From Gibbula magus (lineage: Eukaryota > Mollusca > Gastropoda > Trochida > Trochidae), in contig OW388289.1 in the NCBI GenBank assembly GCA_936450465.1, positions 76,744,593 through 76,808,592 on the forward strand: 64,000 nucleotides of DNA. The letters run 5' to 3'. Under the pieces are notes generated by a model. It worked only from the letters and a program-made list of their open reading frames with translations. It was not told the DNA's origin and made no database searches. Positions 56,701 to 63,414 of this stretch are shown piece by piece; position 1 is the stretch's first letter, and each line of letters begins with the position of its first letter. The translations under genes were made by a program, and so were the position numbers.

Positions 56701-57996
56701 AATACGGTCATTATATGAAGTCATTTTATTTTCATCAGAACAAAATATTAAACACGAGGCTATGTTGCAGGGGAAGGAAGCCTACGATCTTGCAAGGAAG
56801 AGGGTGAGGCAGGAAAACGCTCGGATAGATGTCAGTACAGATGTAAGTATAGACACTTTAATTACAAGTTATATTATTTCGAAAAATGACACGTTGATAA
56901 TTGAAATATGCTGACATTCAAGAAATCATATTTACATATAAATACAGTTTATTTAACTTTGGTCATACTCTATCGTTCAATACTCGATTATTTAAAGCCC
57001 TCTTGAAATGTCGTGATTATTCGAAATCATTTGTTCAACTATTTGATCATTACCAGATATTTGACAAGAGCCATGTTGTGAAGACAAAGTACCCCTACAA
57101 GACACTGGTGAAGGGAGACCTTCCTGTTGACATTGATCCTACTCACAAACAGGTAAACTTACTTCAAACGTAAACATTTTCTACTAACAACTGTAGTCGT
57201 CATTGTGACTATCTCATCATATTAATTAGGTCATTAATGGATTCTTACCCTCTGTGTTTAAGACGTTACATACCCATTACCTATCCAGTATCAACATGTG
57301 AAGGTATTTTCGCCATTAATGTACCTTAATTGCAGAATTTACAACCATATTGAACGGATGCACAAAATGTTAAACATTAGTGAATTCAATTTACCTTCAA
57401 TGGTCCCGTTGGGGTAGACATGTATCATAATCTACTCAAATAACTCAAAACATGTTAAGCTCATTTGTCGATGTTATAGTTCTCATGCAATTAATGTCAG
57501 TATTGACGGCAATATTCAAGTCGAGATGTAATACTTCATAATGTACACGAAAGAGAATGCTAAATTCAACGATGCAGTGTACACAAAACCAGTTTTAAAA
57601 ATCTACACAAGCTTAGAATGAAATGAAGAAAAGAACCCAAGTTGTATTATCTTGAAGCAATTGTGATGATAGCATTCATTTGTAAAATCCAGAGTCACGT
57701 TGCCAGTTGACATGTTACAAAATGAAACAAATTAATGCAATGTTCATGTCTAATGTAATCATTGCTATGATAGTCCAGGAAGATAACCAACTATCAATGA
57801 TAACTTTCAGCATCATCTCTCAGACAAGCAGTTCTCCGAGATCCTACGTGTCACCAGATTCCAGTTCTACCAACTCCCAGAATGGAAACAGAACCTCTTA
57901 CTCAAAATGGCGCATCTCACATCCGGTCAGAGGATATCAACTTCCTCTTCATCCGACCAATCATCTCTCCCACTCCTCTCTCTTCCCCTGTCATGA
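32630..57996 (+). CDS. VIL1-like: Villin-like actin-binding protein, 27 coding exons, 830 residues
   Basis: Spliced CDS with GT-AG introns and continuous phase; exons are listed separately. Villins bind, bundle, cap and sever F-actin under calcium control in microvilli and the cortex. Six gelsolin-type repeats are recognisable (G1 about 20-117, G2 125-235, G3 240-350, G4 395-497, G5 510-608, G6 612-720), then a linker and a villin headpiece (about 739-806). Hallmarks are GLFIWRLE at the start of G1, YVWIG in G2, HLWVGSR in G3, FLWYGK in G5, EDDVMLLDTFDQIFVWYG in G6, and GDLPVDIDPTHK with LPEWKQ in the headpiece. Length fits the family (about 820-830). The start at 32630 gives the usual short leader before G1. 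Odd points: the conserved calcium-ligand Asp of the gelsolin fold is replaced in G1-G5 (Thr48, Leu162, Ser283, Gln426, Ala538; Asp640 is kept), and the C terminus carries a Ser-rich tail beyond the headpiece. It could be a divergent villin or advillin paralogue; the villin class itself is secure. Confidence 0.93.
33230..33454. mobile_element. TTAA-flanked MITE, 225 bp
   Basis: TTAA at 33226-33229 and at 33455-33458 bracket termini AGGGACACTGCGTCGA and TCGACGCGGTGTCCCT (one mismatch in 16). Inside, GCTGATTAGAGCGTCTGCTA pairs with TAGCAGACATGTTAATCAGC. Non-coding. Confidence 0.82.
33760..33943. mobile_element. TTAA-flanked MITE, 184 bp
   Basis: TTAA at 33756-33759 and 33944-33947; termini AGGCACTGTAGCA and TGCTACAGACCCT are imperfect inverted repeats. 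Lies 300 bp from the previous one, both in intron 1. Confidence 0.75.
35468..35542 (+). CDS. Villin-like exon 2 (residues 30-54)
   Basis: Acceptor TGTTCCAG, donor GTGAGG, phase 0 both sides. It encodes the G1 core FFFEGTCYIVLK; villins have EGDCY here, so Thr48 replaces the calcium-site Asp. Confidence 0.92.
35543..42098 (+). other. Intron 2 of the villin-like gene, 6.6 kb, nothing further recognised
   Basis: Unique-looking AT-rich sequence. Small frames on both strands (for example - strand 36423-36181) have no recognisable domain or splice partner. Confidence 0.6.
42099..42155 (+). CDS. Villin-like exon 3 (residues 55-73)
   Basis: Acceptor TTGACAG, donor GTATGT, phase 0. SYLHYWNG corresponds to the villin G1 strand DIHYWIG. 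Confidence 0.9.
42215..42560 (+). repeat. Dispersed repeat, homologous to 61355-61625
   Basis: GCAAAAGAAAC, CAAGATATTT, CATGAG.GATA, ACTGAAACA, AGTCCAAG, TTATTTCCA, TTTGAAATAG and ATTTCAGCAC occur in the same order and spacing in both places. Possibly an old element relic; no ORF survives. Confidence 0.65.
42687..43340 (+). repeat. Dispersed repeat interrupted by a foldback insertion
   Basis: 42687-42780 and 43203-43340 match 7608-7860 on either side of the insert. Confidence 0.75.
42781..43202. mobile_element. Foldback insertion, about 420 bp
   Basis: Absent from the related copy at 7608-7860. Its first 150 bp form a long hairpin: arm 42785-42850 (TAAGAAATAGAAGA ... GCATAAAACAC) pairs with arm 42868-42933. 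Ends TAAGAAAT and GTATCTTA are weak inverted repeats. No coding capacity. Confidence 0.7.
43576..45086 (+). mobile_element. Hairpin-ended element with nine internal 145-bp units, in intron 3
   Basis: Begins TTTTTAGCTCATCAGGCC, folding with GGCCCGATGGGCT; then a (CCGTCCGT)n tract. Units marked by GGTCTAGAGAGCTG lie at 43854, 43999, 44144, 44289, 44434, 44577, 44722 and 44867: six intervals are exactly 145 bp and one is 143, after one more diverged first unit. Each unit carries GTGACCCC and its near-complement GGGGTCAC, so each can form a hairpin. It ends CCTGATGAGCTACAGAGCC and ATGGCTCTATTTTT. AGCTCATCAGG and CCTGATGAGCT are terminal inverted repeats. The structure resembles non-autonomous Helentron-like or tandem-repeat MITE elements; class not proven. 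Confidence 0.85.
45173..45250 (+). CDS. Villin-like exon 4 (residues 74-99)
   Basis: Acceptor TTATTTCCAG, donor GTAATT, phase 0. It encodes the G1 long helix (SFIQDLVSELDAHVC); the acidic DExG ligand segment of villin G1 is not present. Confidence 0.9.
45630..45682 (+). CDS. Villin-like exon 5 (residues 100-117)
   Basis: Acceptor CTCATTAG, donor GTAAGT, ends two bases into a Val codon. SHESLSFLRLFPDGVV matches the end of G1 (HES.AF...F..G). Confidence 0.9.
45982..46081 (+). CDS. Villin-like exon 6 (residues 117-150)
   Basis: Acceptor TCCCTAG, donor GTACGT. Of three nearby GT donors only the last keeps phase with exon 7. It encodes the basic G1-G2 linker and first G2 strand (VRRLYVVTGRKHVRA), a region that binds phosphoinositides in family members. 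Confidence 0.88.
46346..46456 (+). CDS. Villin-like exon 7 (residues 151-187)
   Basis: Acceptor GGTTTCCAG, donor GTCAGC, phase 0. G2 core SSLAVILDGFPRVYVWIG; the family GDVFLLD is SLAVILD here, so the ligand Asp is Leu162. Confidence 0.92.
46751..46817 (+). CDS. Villin-like exon 8 (residues 188-210)
   Basis: Acceptor TGCTACAG, donor GTATGT, ends one base into an Asp codon. G2 helix and last strand: AIQVARRIRNWQRKGKAHI. Confidence 0.9.
46850..47005. repeat. Dispersed repeat with short inverted ends
   Basis: CAACTTCTTTATTC near 46850 and GAATAAAGAA near 46997 are inverted; the right part matches 28432-28545 in reverse complement. Lies in intron 8. Confidence 0.5.
47041..47127. repeat. Near-palindromic element, 87 bp
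   Basis: GGCCACGTTGTTCAAAACTC at the left and its near reverse complement AATTTGAACAACTGGCC at the right, with paired CGGTTA/TAACCG inside; the centre is GGTTAACTGTTAAC. Palindromes of this type are common small dispersed elements in animal genomes. Confidence 0.7.
47317..47455 (+). CDS. Villin-like exon 9 (residues 210-256)
   Basis: Acceptor TTCCTACAG, donor GTCAGT, ends two bases into an Arg codon. It covers the end of G2 (FLKKLDGEPE) and the G2-G3 linker. A longer open frame past the donor is intronic. Confidence 0.87.
47732..47810 (+). CDS. Villin-like exon 10 (residues 256-282)
   Basis: Acceptor TTTTTTTCAG, donor GTGAGA. First strands of G3: VSGERVLYDMPFAARKPL. Confidence 0.88.
48126..48227 (+). 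CDS. Villin-like exon 11 (residues 283-316)
   Basis: Acceptor TTATCCAG, donor GTATAT, phase 0. G3 core SSYLLDTGPDKPIHLWVGSR; villins have EDCYILD, so Ser283 stands at the Asp position. Confidence 0.92.
48651..48807 (+). CDS. Villin-like exon 12 (residues 317-369)
   Basis: Acceptor CTACTGCAG, donor GTGAGT, ends one base into a codon. End of G3 (GHESLEFRQAFNEW) and the start of a Lys/Asn-rich linker between the two halves of the protein. Confidence 0.9.
49343..49440. repeat. Short tandem repeat, GAACTATTCAGAAA units
   Basis: Three to four imperfect AGAACTATTCAGAAACTATT units in intron 12. Confidence 0.7.
49949..49995. repeat. 9-11-bp tandem repeat TATAGCTTA
   Basis: TATAGCTTATATAGCTTATA runs for about 45 bp in intron 12. 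Confidence 0.8.
50022..50165. mobile_element. Short copy of the long-TIR MITE family
   Basis: TACTGACTAATTTAAGCCTT at about 50026 and AAGTAAATCAGCTTGTGATG near 50130 match the two arms of 32205-32439. It lies just upstream of the exon 13 duplication. Confidence 0.55.
50182..50290 (+). repeat. 58-bp tandem duplication spanning the exon 13 acceptor
   Basis: GGTTGGTT.. TAGCAGGCTATTATCAGCA through CAGGTAGAG occurs at 50182-50232 and again at 50240-50290. The second copy contains the real acceptor. The first copy keeps a CAG acceptor at 50226; if used, the in-phase frame reaches TAG within nine codons. Confidence 0.85.
50282..50382 (+). CDS. Villin-like exon 13 (residues 369-402)
   Basis: Donor GTAGTA. 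The acceptor is a NAGNAG (CCAGCAG): start at 50282 or 50285 are both in phase and differ by one residue. It encodes the G3-G4 linker with a basic part (FSRSSRRAVAK) and an acidic CK2-like part (SDSESDD), then the first residues of G4. Confidence 0.8.
51008..51148 (+). CDS. Villin-like exon 14 (residues 403-449)
   Basis: Acceptor TTTTCCAG, donor GTAAGA, phase 0. G4 core: FSASQCYVVD where villins have FYGGDCYLLL, so Gln426 replaces Asp; then RITYYWLG. Confidence 0.93.
51469..51546 (+). CDS. Villin-like exon 15 (residues 450-475)
   Basis: Acceptor TAAACCAG, donor GTGAGT, phase 0. G4 helix: STAADRDLMYEIVVEAYHDL. Confidence 0.92.
51957..52022 (+). CDS. Villin-like exon 16 (residues 476-497)
   Basis: Acceptor TTCAACAG, donor GTAAGT, phase 0. 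VRVLDGKEPQHYLQVLGNAM matches the villin G4 end (VRVPMGKEPPHL). Confidence 0.93.
52316..52402 (+). CDS. Villin-like exon 17 (residues 498-526)
   Basis: Acceptor TATTGACAG at 52315, donor GTACTT, phase 0. A second AG at 52337 would bring a stop, so the upstream one is used. Start of G5: HPVQLYTVREYMKENIRVTQ. Confidence 0.88.
52705..52788 (+). CDS. Villin-like exon 18 (residues 527-554)
   Basis: Acceptor TTCATAAAG, donor GTAAGG, phase 0. G5 core SLNSSAACVLKSADDCFLWY; villins have LNSNDVFVLK, so Ala538 replaces Asp. Confidence 0.93.
53009..53070 (+). CDS. Villin-like exon 19 (residues 555-575)
   Basis: Acceptor TATTTCAG, donor GTACGT, ends two bases into a Lys codon. G5 helix GGPEREYAKHIFGCL, which keeps the Glu of the family GDERE motif. 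Confidence 0.92.
53363..53440. repeat. Short intronic minisatellite, four ATTGGCCC units
   Basis: ATTGGCCCAGTT-type units with a period of about 19 bp lie in intron 19. They open a 62-residue frame that is not an exon. Confidence 0.75.
53540..53639 (+). CDS. Villin-like exon 20 (residues 575-608)
   Basis: Acceptor TTTATACAG, donor GTAAGC. End of G5: ETETFWELLGGRETYGEKY matches the villin segment around FW.ALGGK..Y. Confidence 0.94.
54093..54170 (+). CDS. Villin-like exon 21 (residues 609-634)
   Basis: Acceptor TTATCTAG, donor GTAAGT, phase 0. G6 start: RPRLFFTSDDDFEEIIDFDQ, matching the family PRLFECSN...EI.DF.Q. Confidence 0.92.
54712..54756 (+). CDS. Villin-like exon 22 (residues 635-649)
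   Basis: Acceptor CTGTTGACAG, donor GTATGT, phase 0. DLCEDDVMLLDTFDQ is the G6 signature; Asp640 is kept, the only domain where the calcium Asp is intact. Confidence 0.95.
55024..55089 (+). CDS. Villin-like exon 23 (residues 650-671)
   Basis: Acceptor CTTCTTCAG, donor GTAAGG, phase 0. IFVWYGANTDRSARKQIIET; the usual acidic NEEEK of G6 is TDRSARK, so the Glu ligand is lost. Confidence 0.95.
55522..55647 (+). CDS. Villin-like exon 24 (residues 672-713)
   Basis: Acceptor TACTTCCAG, donor GTATGG, phase 0. End of G6: HYLKQDQAGRRTEDVQMWY, then EPFTFTKYFRSW matching EPP.FTGWF.AW. Confidence 0.95.
55697..56253. mobile_element. Long-TIR MITE interrupted by a TTAA-MITE
   Basis: Left arm CAAGTCATCACTTGCAACAG ... 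CTGGCTAATTTAA is broken at 55739 and resumes at 56093 as TTAAGCCTCGCTACTATTT; the right arm is 56195-56253 (GCAGCATTTCCTAAATTAGT ... GAGTTATGACTTG). Removing 55740-56092 and one TTAA restores the family consensus order. Confidence 0.75.
55740..56092 (+). mobile_element. TTAA-flanked MITE, 353 bp, nested in intron 24
   Basis: TTAA at 55736-55739 and 56093-56096; termini AGGCGCTGTAACA and TGCTACATCACCT are imperfect inverted repeats. The interior matches the inverted copy at 9380-9552. Non-coding. Confidence 0.82.
56771..56842 (+). CDS. Villin-like exon 25 (residues 714-737)
   Basis: Acceptor ATGTTGCAG, donor GTAAGT, phase 0. Linker between G6 and headpiece; a short charged helix (YDLARKRVRQENAR). 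Much shorter than the usual villin linker. Confidence 0.88.
57057..57152 (+). CDS. Villin-like exon 26 (residues 738-769)
   Basis: Acceptor CATTACCAG, donor GTAAAC, phase 0. N-terminal headpiece subdomain: KYPYKTLVKGDLPVDIDPTH. Lys768 is kept at the actin-contact position 38; Gln769 replaces Glu39 (villin headpiece numbering). Confidence 0.95.
57811..57996 (+). CDS. Villin-like exon 27 (residues 770-830 and stop)
   Basis: Acceptor AACTTTCAG, stop TGA at 57994-57996. C-terminal headpiece: HHLSDKQFSEILRVT then LPEWKQNLLLK. The cap Trp794, Lys795, Lys801 and Leu805 are kept; Leu800 stands at Lys70 and Thr806 at the terminal Phe76. Instead of ending there, the frame goes on for 24 residues with ISTSSSSDQSS. 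Confidence 0.93.
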   Translation, partial: HHLSDKQFSEILRVTRFQFYQLPEWKQNLLLKMAHLTSGQRISTSSSSDQSSLPLLSLPLS

Positions 57997-58792
57997 CGTA
58001 AATGCACGAGTTATTCCGAGAGTAACATTAGAGCTAGTTATTAGACTACGACACATGAGAAATTGCCACTAGAATTAGTCTTGTCGGGAGGAAACCTGAT
58101 TACTACCGAGAAGAGAAACTGTGACACTCAGCTCCACCGCCCTCAGCATAGCAGTCTGCTTACAATGAAGCTGACAGACAAGTCCGCGCCATTCTACTTC
58201 ACTAACACACAACTAACGTTGAGCTCAAGAATACAATCCAACCTTGTAACAGTGAATGTTTAATTGTGATTTCAAAAGAAGCCAGTAAACATGATGAATG
58301 TATACCTCGGGGACATATGTATTATTGAGTGAGGTGGAAGGTCTTTATGTATGATATAAAAAGTCATTTCATATCCTATACATGTGTAAGAGTGCAAGGG
58401 CGATCAAGTGATCCGATTTTAATTGAAGAAACTCACAAAGCTTCTGGACATAGACATAAAGCAACTTGAATTATTTAGAAATACACATGTAAGTACGTTG
58501 ACTCATTCGAATAACACTGGTCGTGATGCGGCAATCTTTTCGGTACATGTGGTTCTTCTAATGGAAGCAAGCACGATGTTCGGTGAAATGAGACTTGATA
58601 TGAAATCCTTTCCTCCATTGTTAATGATTTGTTCAGAATACTTTATATCATTAAAAACTTATAATATTACATTTAACTCAGCATACATTAAGATATATCA
58701 CTCATGTTATCGCTGTTCATAAATTATTTATTACATAATGTCCATAATAATCATGTATGTTATATATAATATATTACATATGTTAAAATAAA
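57997..58792 (+). other. Probable 3' UTR of the villin-like gene
   Basis: Sequence after the stop has no further exon of the gene. Short open frames here are not supported. The first AATAAA in a plausible context is at 58787. Confidence 0.5.
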
Positions 58793-58812
58793 AGAAGGTA
58801 ATCAATAATAAA
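58787..58812 (+). terminator. Candidate polyadenylation signals
   Basis: AATAAA occurs at 58787-58792 and 58807-58812, roughly 0.8 kb after the stop codon. Which one is used cannot be told. Confidence 0.4.
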
Positions 58813-58814
58813 AA

Positions 58815-60270
58815 ATTGTGAAAACAATTCTGATGGCTCAATTTTCTATCTGTCATTTGAAAATATAGTTTGTATCATTTTATTTTAAAGATGAATGTTA
58901 TTATCAGCGCTTTTTAATTCCAATTACTATTTCTACTTCTTATAGTGTTTTTAACATAGAGACCTCGTTAAAATTGTGCCTTCGTTCAACCAGCAATACA
59001 ATGGGTACCTTTGGTTGTGTTGGAGGTGACCTTCCAGCCACGTCATGGTCAGACCAGAGTAATAATAGTCGTAGCACTTTGACCATACATTAGTGAGTGG
59101 AAAAGTGCGCCATATAAATATCAATATCATTACTGTGTACATTAAATGTCACAATATATTTAGAAAACGATCAACTTTTCAATAGAATGGAGAATATGAT
59201 ATCTATATTATACAACTAATAAACCACAGAAACGGAAACACATACAAGATAGAGAATTTAGAACAAGAAGCTACTTCAATCGTCCTGTAGCACGAGATGC
59301 ATTAGCGTCTGAGAAACTCATTACTGGCGGCCCCAAGATAACAGTGCCATCTCCCACATGTGATCTGGTGATTTCAATAGTTAATGGAAAATTCGCTGCT
59401 TTATTAAATGTAACTTTGGTTAAAAAAAACATTACCCAGTACATCTTCTTTGTAACGATCGTGGTTATTGGTGTTTGTTTTCCCCAATACAGGTTTTTTC
59501 CTTAATCCTGTTCGGTATAGTGACAACCTGATACATTTCTGCTGAATGTCAAAGTGTATCATAAGGTTAACATTACCTGTATGTGAGGTGCTTTAATAAT
59601 TTACCTAGTCGTTCAGGCTAGTGTTATTGAAGGAAGAAGACCTGCAACGTTCTTGAAATAAAACGTAAAAGCGAAACCATAACTAGCCTTAAGCTTGAAT
59701 GTTTCTTTGCTGAATTAAAATTAAACACTACGATCAAACTGTGCTGATTGTAGAACAGTTCTCTTCAGTTGGAAATTAAACTTGATATTGCGTCTGATAT
59801 CAAACGGTGCCTTAAATTGTTCACAATCTCTTCTGTCCCCAAACAATTACAGACAGTGTAACAGTCTAATGACCGAACCAACAAATTCATTTCATGACAT
59901 TAGCTAACCCACTTACTTCAACTTCTGCCTTCCATGTTTACTGTAATCTAATTCAGAAAGTAAAGGGCAGGCAGCTGTCCTCATTACAACTATGGACAGG
60001 TTGACGTATCTCGTTAAAGATGTTATTTCAGCGGTTATTTTCACTAGTTTACAATGGATCAACAGAGGGTGCTGAAAGTTCCATGATATACCTAGGAAGC
60101 AGACAACGGTTTCATAGATACAGTTTTCTTGGAATGTTTGCTTGAATTGTATAAAGCTGTTGTTAATGCTAATTGAATTGGTTGTTGTTCAATGTCCACA
60201 TGAATATACTGTATTATTTTCGTAATAAGATAACTAAATTTATAAACCTCTAGTGACGTCACTCTATTGT
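58815..60270. other. Non-coding stretch, no gene recognised
   Basis: AT-rich, short chance frames only. Confidence 0.5.
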
Positions 60271-60299
60271 TCTATTAGGTTCTTCTTTTACCGGATAAA

Positions 60300-60375
60300 C
60301 CTCTATTGTCAGTTTGCCGGGCGTTCTCCAAGAATGCCCGGGGCATTCTATAGGAATGCCCGGGGCTTACTCTAG
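60300..60375. repeat. Cluster of small GGGCATTC palindromes
   Basis: GAATGCCCGGGGCATTC at about 60332 and GAATGCCCGGGG at 60354 repeat the same core, with a related CCGGGCGTTCTCC before them. The cluster lies downstream of the tRNA-like head in its orientation and may be part of the same SINE-like unit. Confidence 0.5.
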
Positions 60376-60508
60376 AATCTATCGGAAATTTATTTTGATT
60401 GGGAATTATACACGTTTTGAAATACTTTGATTCAAAGTCCTTCTTCGAATAAATACCATCACAAAATATCACATTTTTGACAAATCACAAATCACAAACA
60501 TAAGCTTT

Positions 60509-60583
60509 GAATACCTGGTTTCGAACCCTGCACCACCCGGTTACGAAACTGGCGCCTTTGACAACTCGGCTATACAGGCCGAC
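60509..60583 (-). repeat. tRNA-like SINE head
   Basis: On the - strand GTATAGCCGAGTTGTCAAAG resembles an A box and D arm of a class II (Ser/Leu-type) tRNA (GCC...GGC stem), CCAGTTTCGTAACCGG a six-to-seven-base anticodon loop, and GGGTTCGAAACC a B box. The acceptor stem (GTCGGCC against GGTATTC) does not pair and the T stem is weak, so it is not a working tRNA gene. Confidence 0.55.
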
Positions 60584-60766
60584 AGAACAATGATGTATTT
60601 TCCACAGTGACAATCATGTGACAGATAGCGCATGCAGCACGTGCGTTTCGTGCGGATGTGCTTCCCGCGTATTTAGCGATTCGCGTCAGTATATGCCAAT
60701 GAAGCCACGTGAAGACAAAATATTGAAATTATATCTAAATCATAATTTCTGTCGGTTCATAAGTAA

Positions 60767-60903
60767 GATCAAAACCTCGTCCTCGGCTTTGTTTGTGGAG
60801 TATGCCCTTGGGGTCGGGAAAGGGGGGCGGGCCTATCGGCCCTTCCCCTTTCCCTCCCCCGCGGGCATACTCCACAAACAAAGCCTCTGACACGGTTTTG
60901 ATC
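60767..60903. repeat. Long near-perfect hairpin with G-rich/C-rich centre
   Basis: GATCAAAACC ... GGCTTTGTTTGTGGAGTATG pairs with CATACTCCACAAACAAAGCC ... GGTTTTGATC. The centre, GGGAAAGGGGGGCGGGCC against GGCCCTTCCCCTTTCCC, is also paired, so the whole 137 bp folds on itself around TATC. Confidence 0.85.
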
Positions 60904-61354
60904 CATTACAAATAACCTCCTTTATGACAATAAACGCTACATTTGTTGGTATGAAAAATGGTACACCTGGACCTAGATTCTTTTATCTTCTCTTGTCTTC
61001 TCGTAATGGTTTAATCATCGTAAGCAATGTGTGCTACATGCGATTTTTTGTTTTGCCAAGAAACAAGAGAACTTCAACAATCCAGGTCCTGCTAATAGCG
61101 TTTTAAGCATATACATATACGTCATTTATATTCAACAACTTCTGGGCTAGCTTAAACTTCAGAATAAAGAAGTCGAAATCTAAAGAAATTTGGTATTGTC
61201 CCCATTTGCATATCACCATGTAAGCAAGTCAATCCAGGAAGTAGAACATTTGCCCATAAAGTTCCTTTTATAACACTTTCGATGAATTTCGATGAAAAGT
61301 GTTTGCACTGAACAAACCAGACTACTATGATATTGATTAGATATGATAATTATA

Positions 61355-61625
61355 CATCCAAGGGCAAAAGAAACAATACCAAAAGAAAATGCAAGATATT
61401 TTATTCCATGAGGGATATATATGACTGAAACATAGTTATATCAGATCTCTTAACGCCAACTCGAAGTCCAAGAAGGTACATTAAGCCGAAAACATCTTCT
61501 ACTAACATTATTTCCATATTGCATAACACGTTATCTTAAAAATCATTATTTCCAAAAACGCCTTTGAAATAGCAATTTCAGCACAGAACTTGAACAGATA
61601 CAAAATATTTGGTATCATACTGAAT
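61355..61625 (+). repeat. Dispersed repeat, partner of 42215-42560
   Basis: Shares the ordered landmarks listed for 42215-42560. No ORF. Confidence 0.65.
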
Positions 61626-61629
61626 TTCT

Positions 61630-63180
61630 ACCTTCATCACAGACATTCAAAATATATTTTATATGGCAGAACTACTTTTTGATTCTGTTGAAAATGTGTT
61701 ATCATTTCTTTTGTCCCTCGCTGTATGTATTGATCAGAAAGTCTCAACTTTATACCATCAATCGTGAAATTTGTTTCCATCTCTGAATACAAACATAATA
61801 TAATTGGAATTCCAATGACCTTATTGATTTTATAACTAAAGGCGTTTATTTTCTGTATACACATCCTTCGCTAAATATGAAGAACGAAAGTATTCATATC
61901 CAGTCATTTTGGAAGATGATACAAAATAGTTCAATTTCAAATGTAGAGAATGCTACTCAAGCAAGAAATATACGTTATATACATTCATTATTTGTATATA
62001 TCCACATTAAAATAAAACTCAGGCAATGTTGAGAGATAACATTCACTGACATGGATGTTTTACCGGTTTAAAGGAATGCATGCAAACCTTTTTTATAACC
62101 AAGAAATAAATTTGTGAATAACTTTTAAGTGACTGCCGATCTAATGAGGTTCCGAGAAGTGTCATGAGAATTATAGCTTACAGCATCACACTCAGAGCAA
62201 CAGGCTCGTCCTCTATCATTAACTAACCCACTAATGTCAACTCTATTTACCTATATACATTAATCCACTTTCCATGGTGAAGACTAACCTGCTGTCATCA
62301 TTACAGCTAATGGAGATGATCATTAATCTCATTAAGATATCGTCGTTTCACTCGTTATTTGAGCACAACTTTAAAGAAGATTAAACCGAGGGACAACCTG
62401 TTGATATCAGGAGATGGTAATTACACTCCAGCTTACTATTGCTTCCTTAATCAAATTTCTTAATTACTTCAAATAAATTCAGGCATTTATGCATTTCAGG
62501 AGATTGTTTTTAGGATCAAGATAACTGTATGTATCCTATTCAAATGTCCACAGGAAATGACAACCAGCTACCATTGATACAATTGATAAAGACATTTATG
62601 ATTGCAATAGTGTCCCTTATCAACTGTCAGTCAGCTTTAAAGTTGGGAATCTGGTCTGTGACTGATAGCATTTTGTGCTACATTTGGCAGTATGGAATTT
62701 ACACTACAAAGACAATCTTATTAACATTACACCTCGCTGTATAACGAGTACTGAGGGGTCATGTCTCTTGATCTTTTTTCCCCAGCCAATCGAAAATGAT
62801 ACATCTTCGGCACGAATCCATATGAATGCAGGCCTGGAATTTGTTCAATTCATAAACTATGAACAAAAAATGAAGTAAAAAATGTAATTAAAATGTAGTC
62901 CACTCACCAATCACAACACTTTAAAATTGTCAAATATGTCGTTAAATAAAGATGTGAACGTGATAAAATCCACTACTGAACATTCAGGAAAAAGATATTA
63001 GGTTCTACAGACTGCATTAGGTATTTGCATGTCAACAGGCCATTATGGTTTTTCATCGATGATGTGTATAATTTAGGCTCTGTGTTATTTCAACGACTTT
63101 GCAATGGTCGAAAAATCAAAAGGTAATTTCAACCACTTCTTCAAATCAATGGGGTTCGCCGCCACACTAATCCGCTTGGG
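61630..63180. other. Non-coding stretch upstream of the SAP-domain exon
   Basis: No exon recognised. GC and CpG content rise from about 63165, consistent with a promoter-proximal region for the exon at 63314. Confidence 0.4.
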
Positions 63181-63313
63181 GGCGCGGGTGTACTATCGGT
63201 TATAGTCGTGCTTGGCCTGTACTGGTCTGTTTTGCTTTGCGCGCTGCGCAAACTTTCCAACTTTTCTGTGAAGAACGAGCGCGGGAACCAAGCTCGGTTA
63301 CCACTGACGCGAT

Positions 63314-63414
63314 ATGGCGGCATGTTACGCATCGTTCACAGTTCCCAAGTTGAAGCAGGAATTGAGCAGGAGACAGGCAGCAACGACTGGCAGAAAAACT
63401 GATCTTGTTGAAAG
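63314..63414 (+). CDS. First coding exon of a SAP-domain protein, cut by window end
   Basis: ATGG start at 63314, 33 codons plus two bases, ending GAAAG before GTATTT. The residues FTVPKLKQELSRRQAATTG followed by RKTDLVER fit the SAP motif (two helices with L..LK.EL..R and G.K.DL..R), a DNA-binding module named after SAF-A/B, Acinus and PIAS. The N terminus of this kind (short MAA..ASFTV leader straight into SAP) occurs on several invertebrate proteins, including ones with nuclease-like or zinc-finger domains further on, so the full function cannot be given. The start has G at +4. No further exon is recognised before the window ends at 64000. Confidence 0.72.

Noticed and set aside
58063..58722. 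Small + strand frames after the villin stop codon
   Set aside because: They lie in the likely 3' UTR and have no homology that I can recognise.
60509..60583. Functional tRNA gene
   Set aside because: The acceptor stem does not pair and the T stem is broken; a SINE head is more likely.
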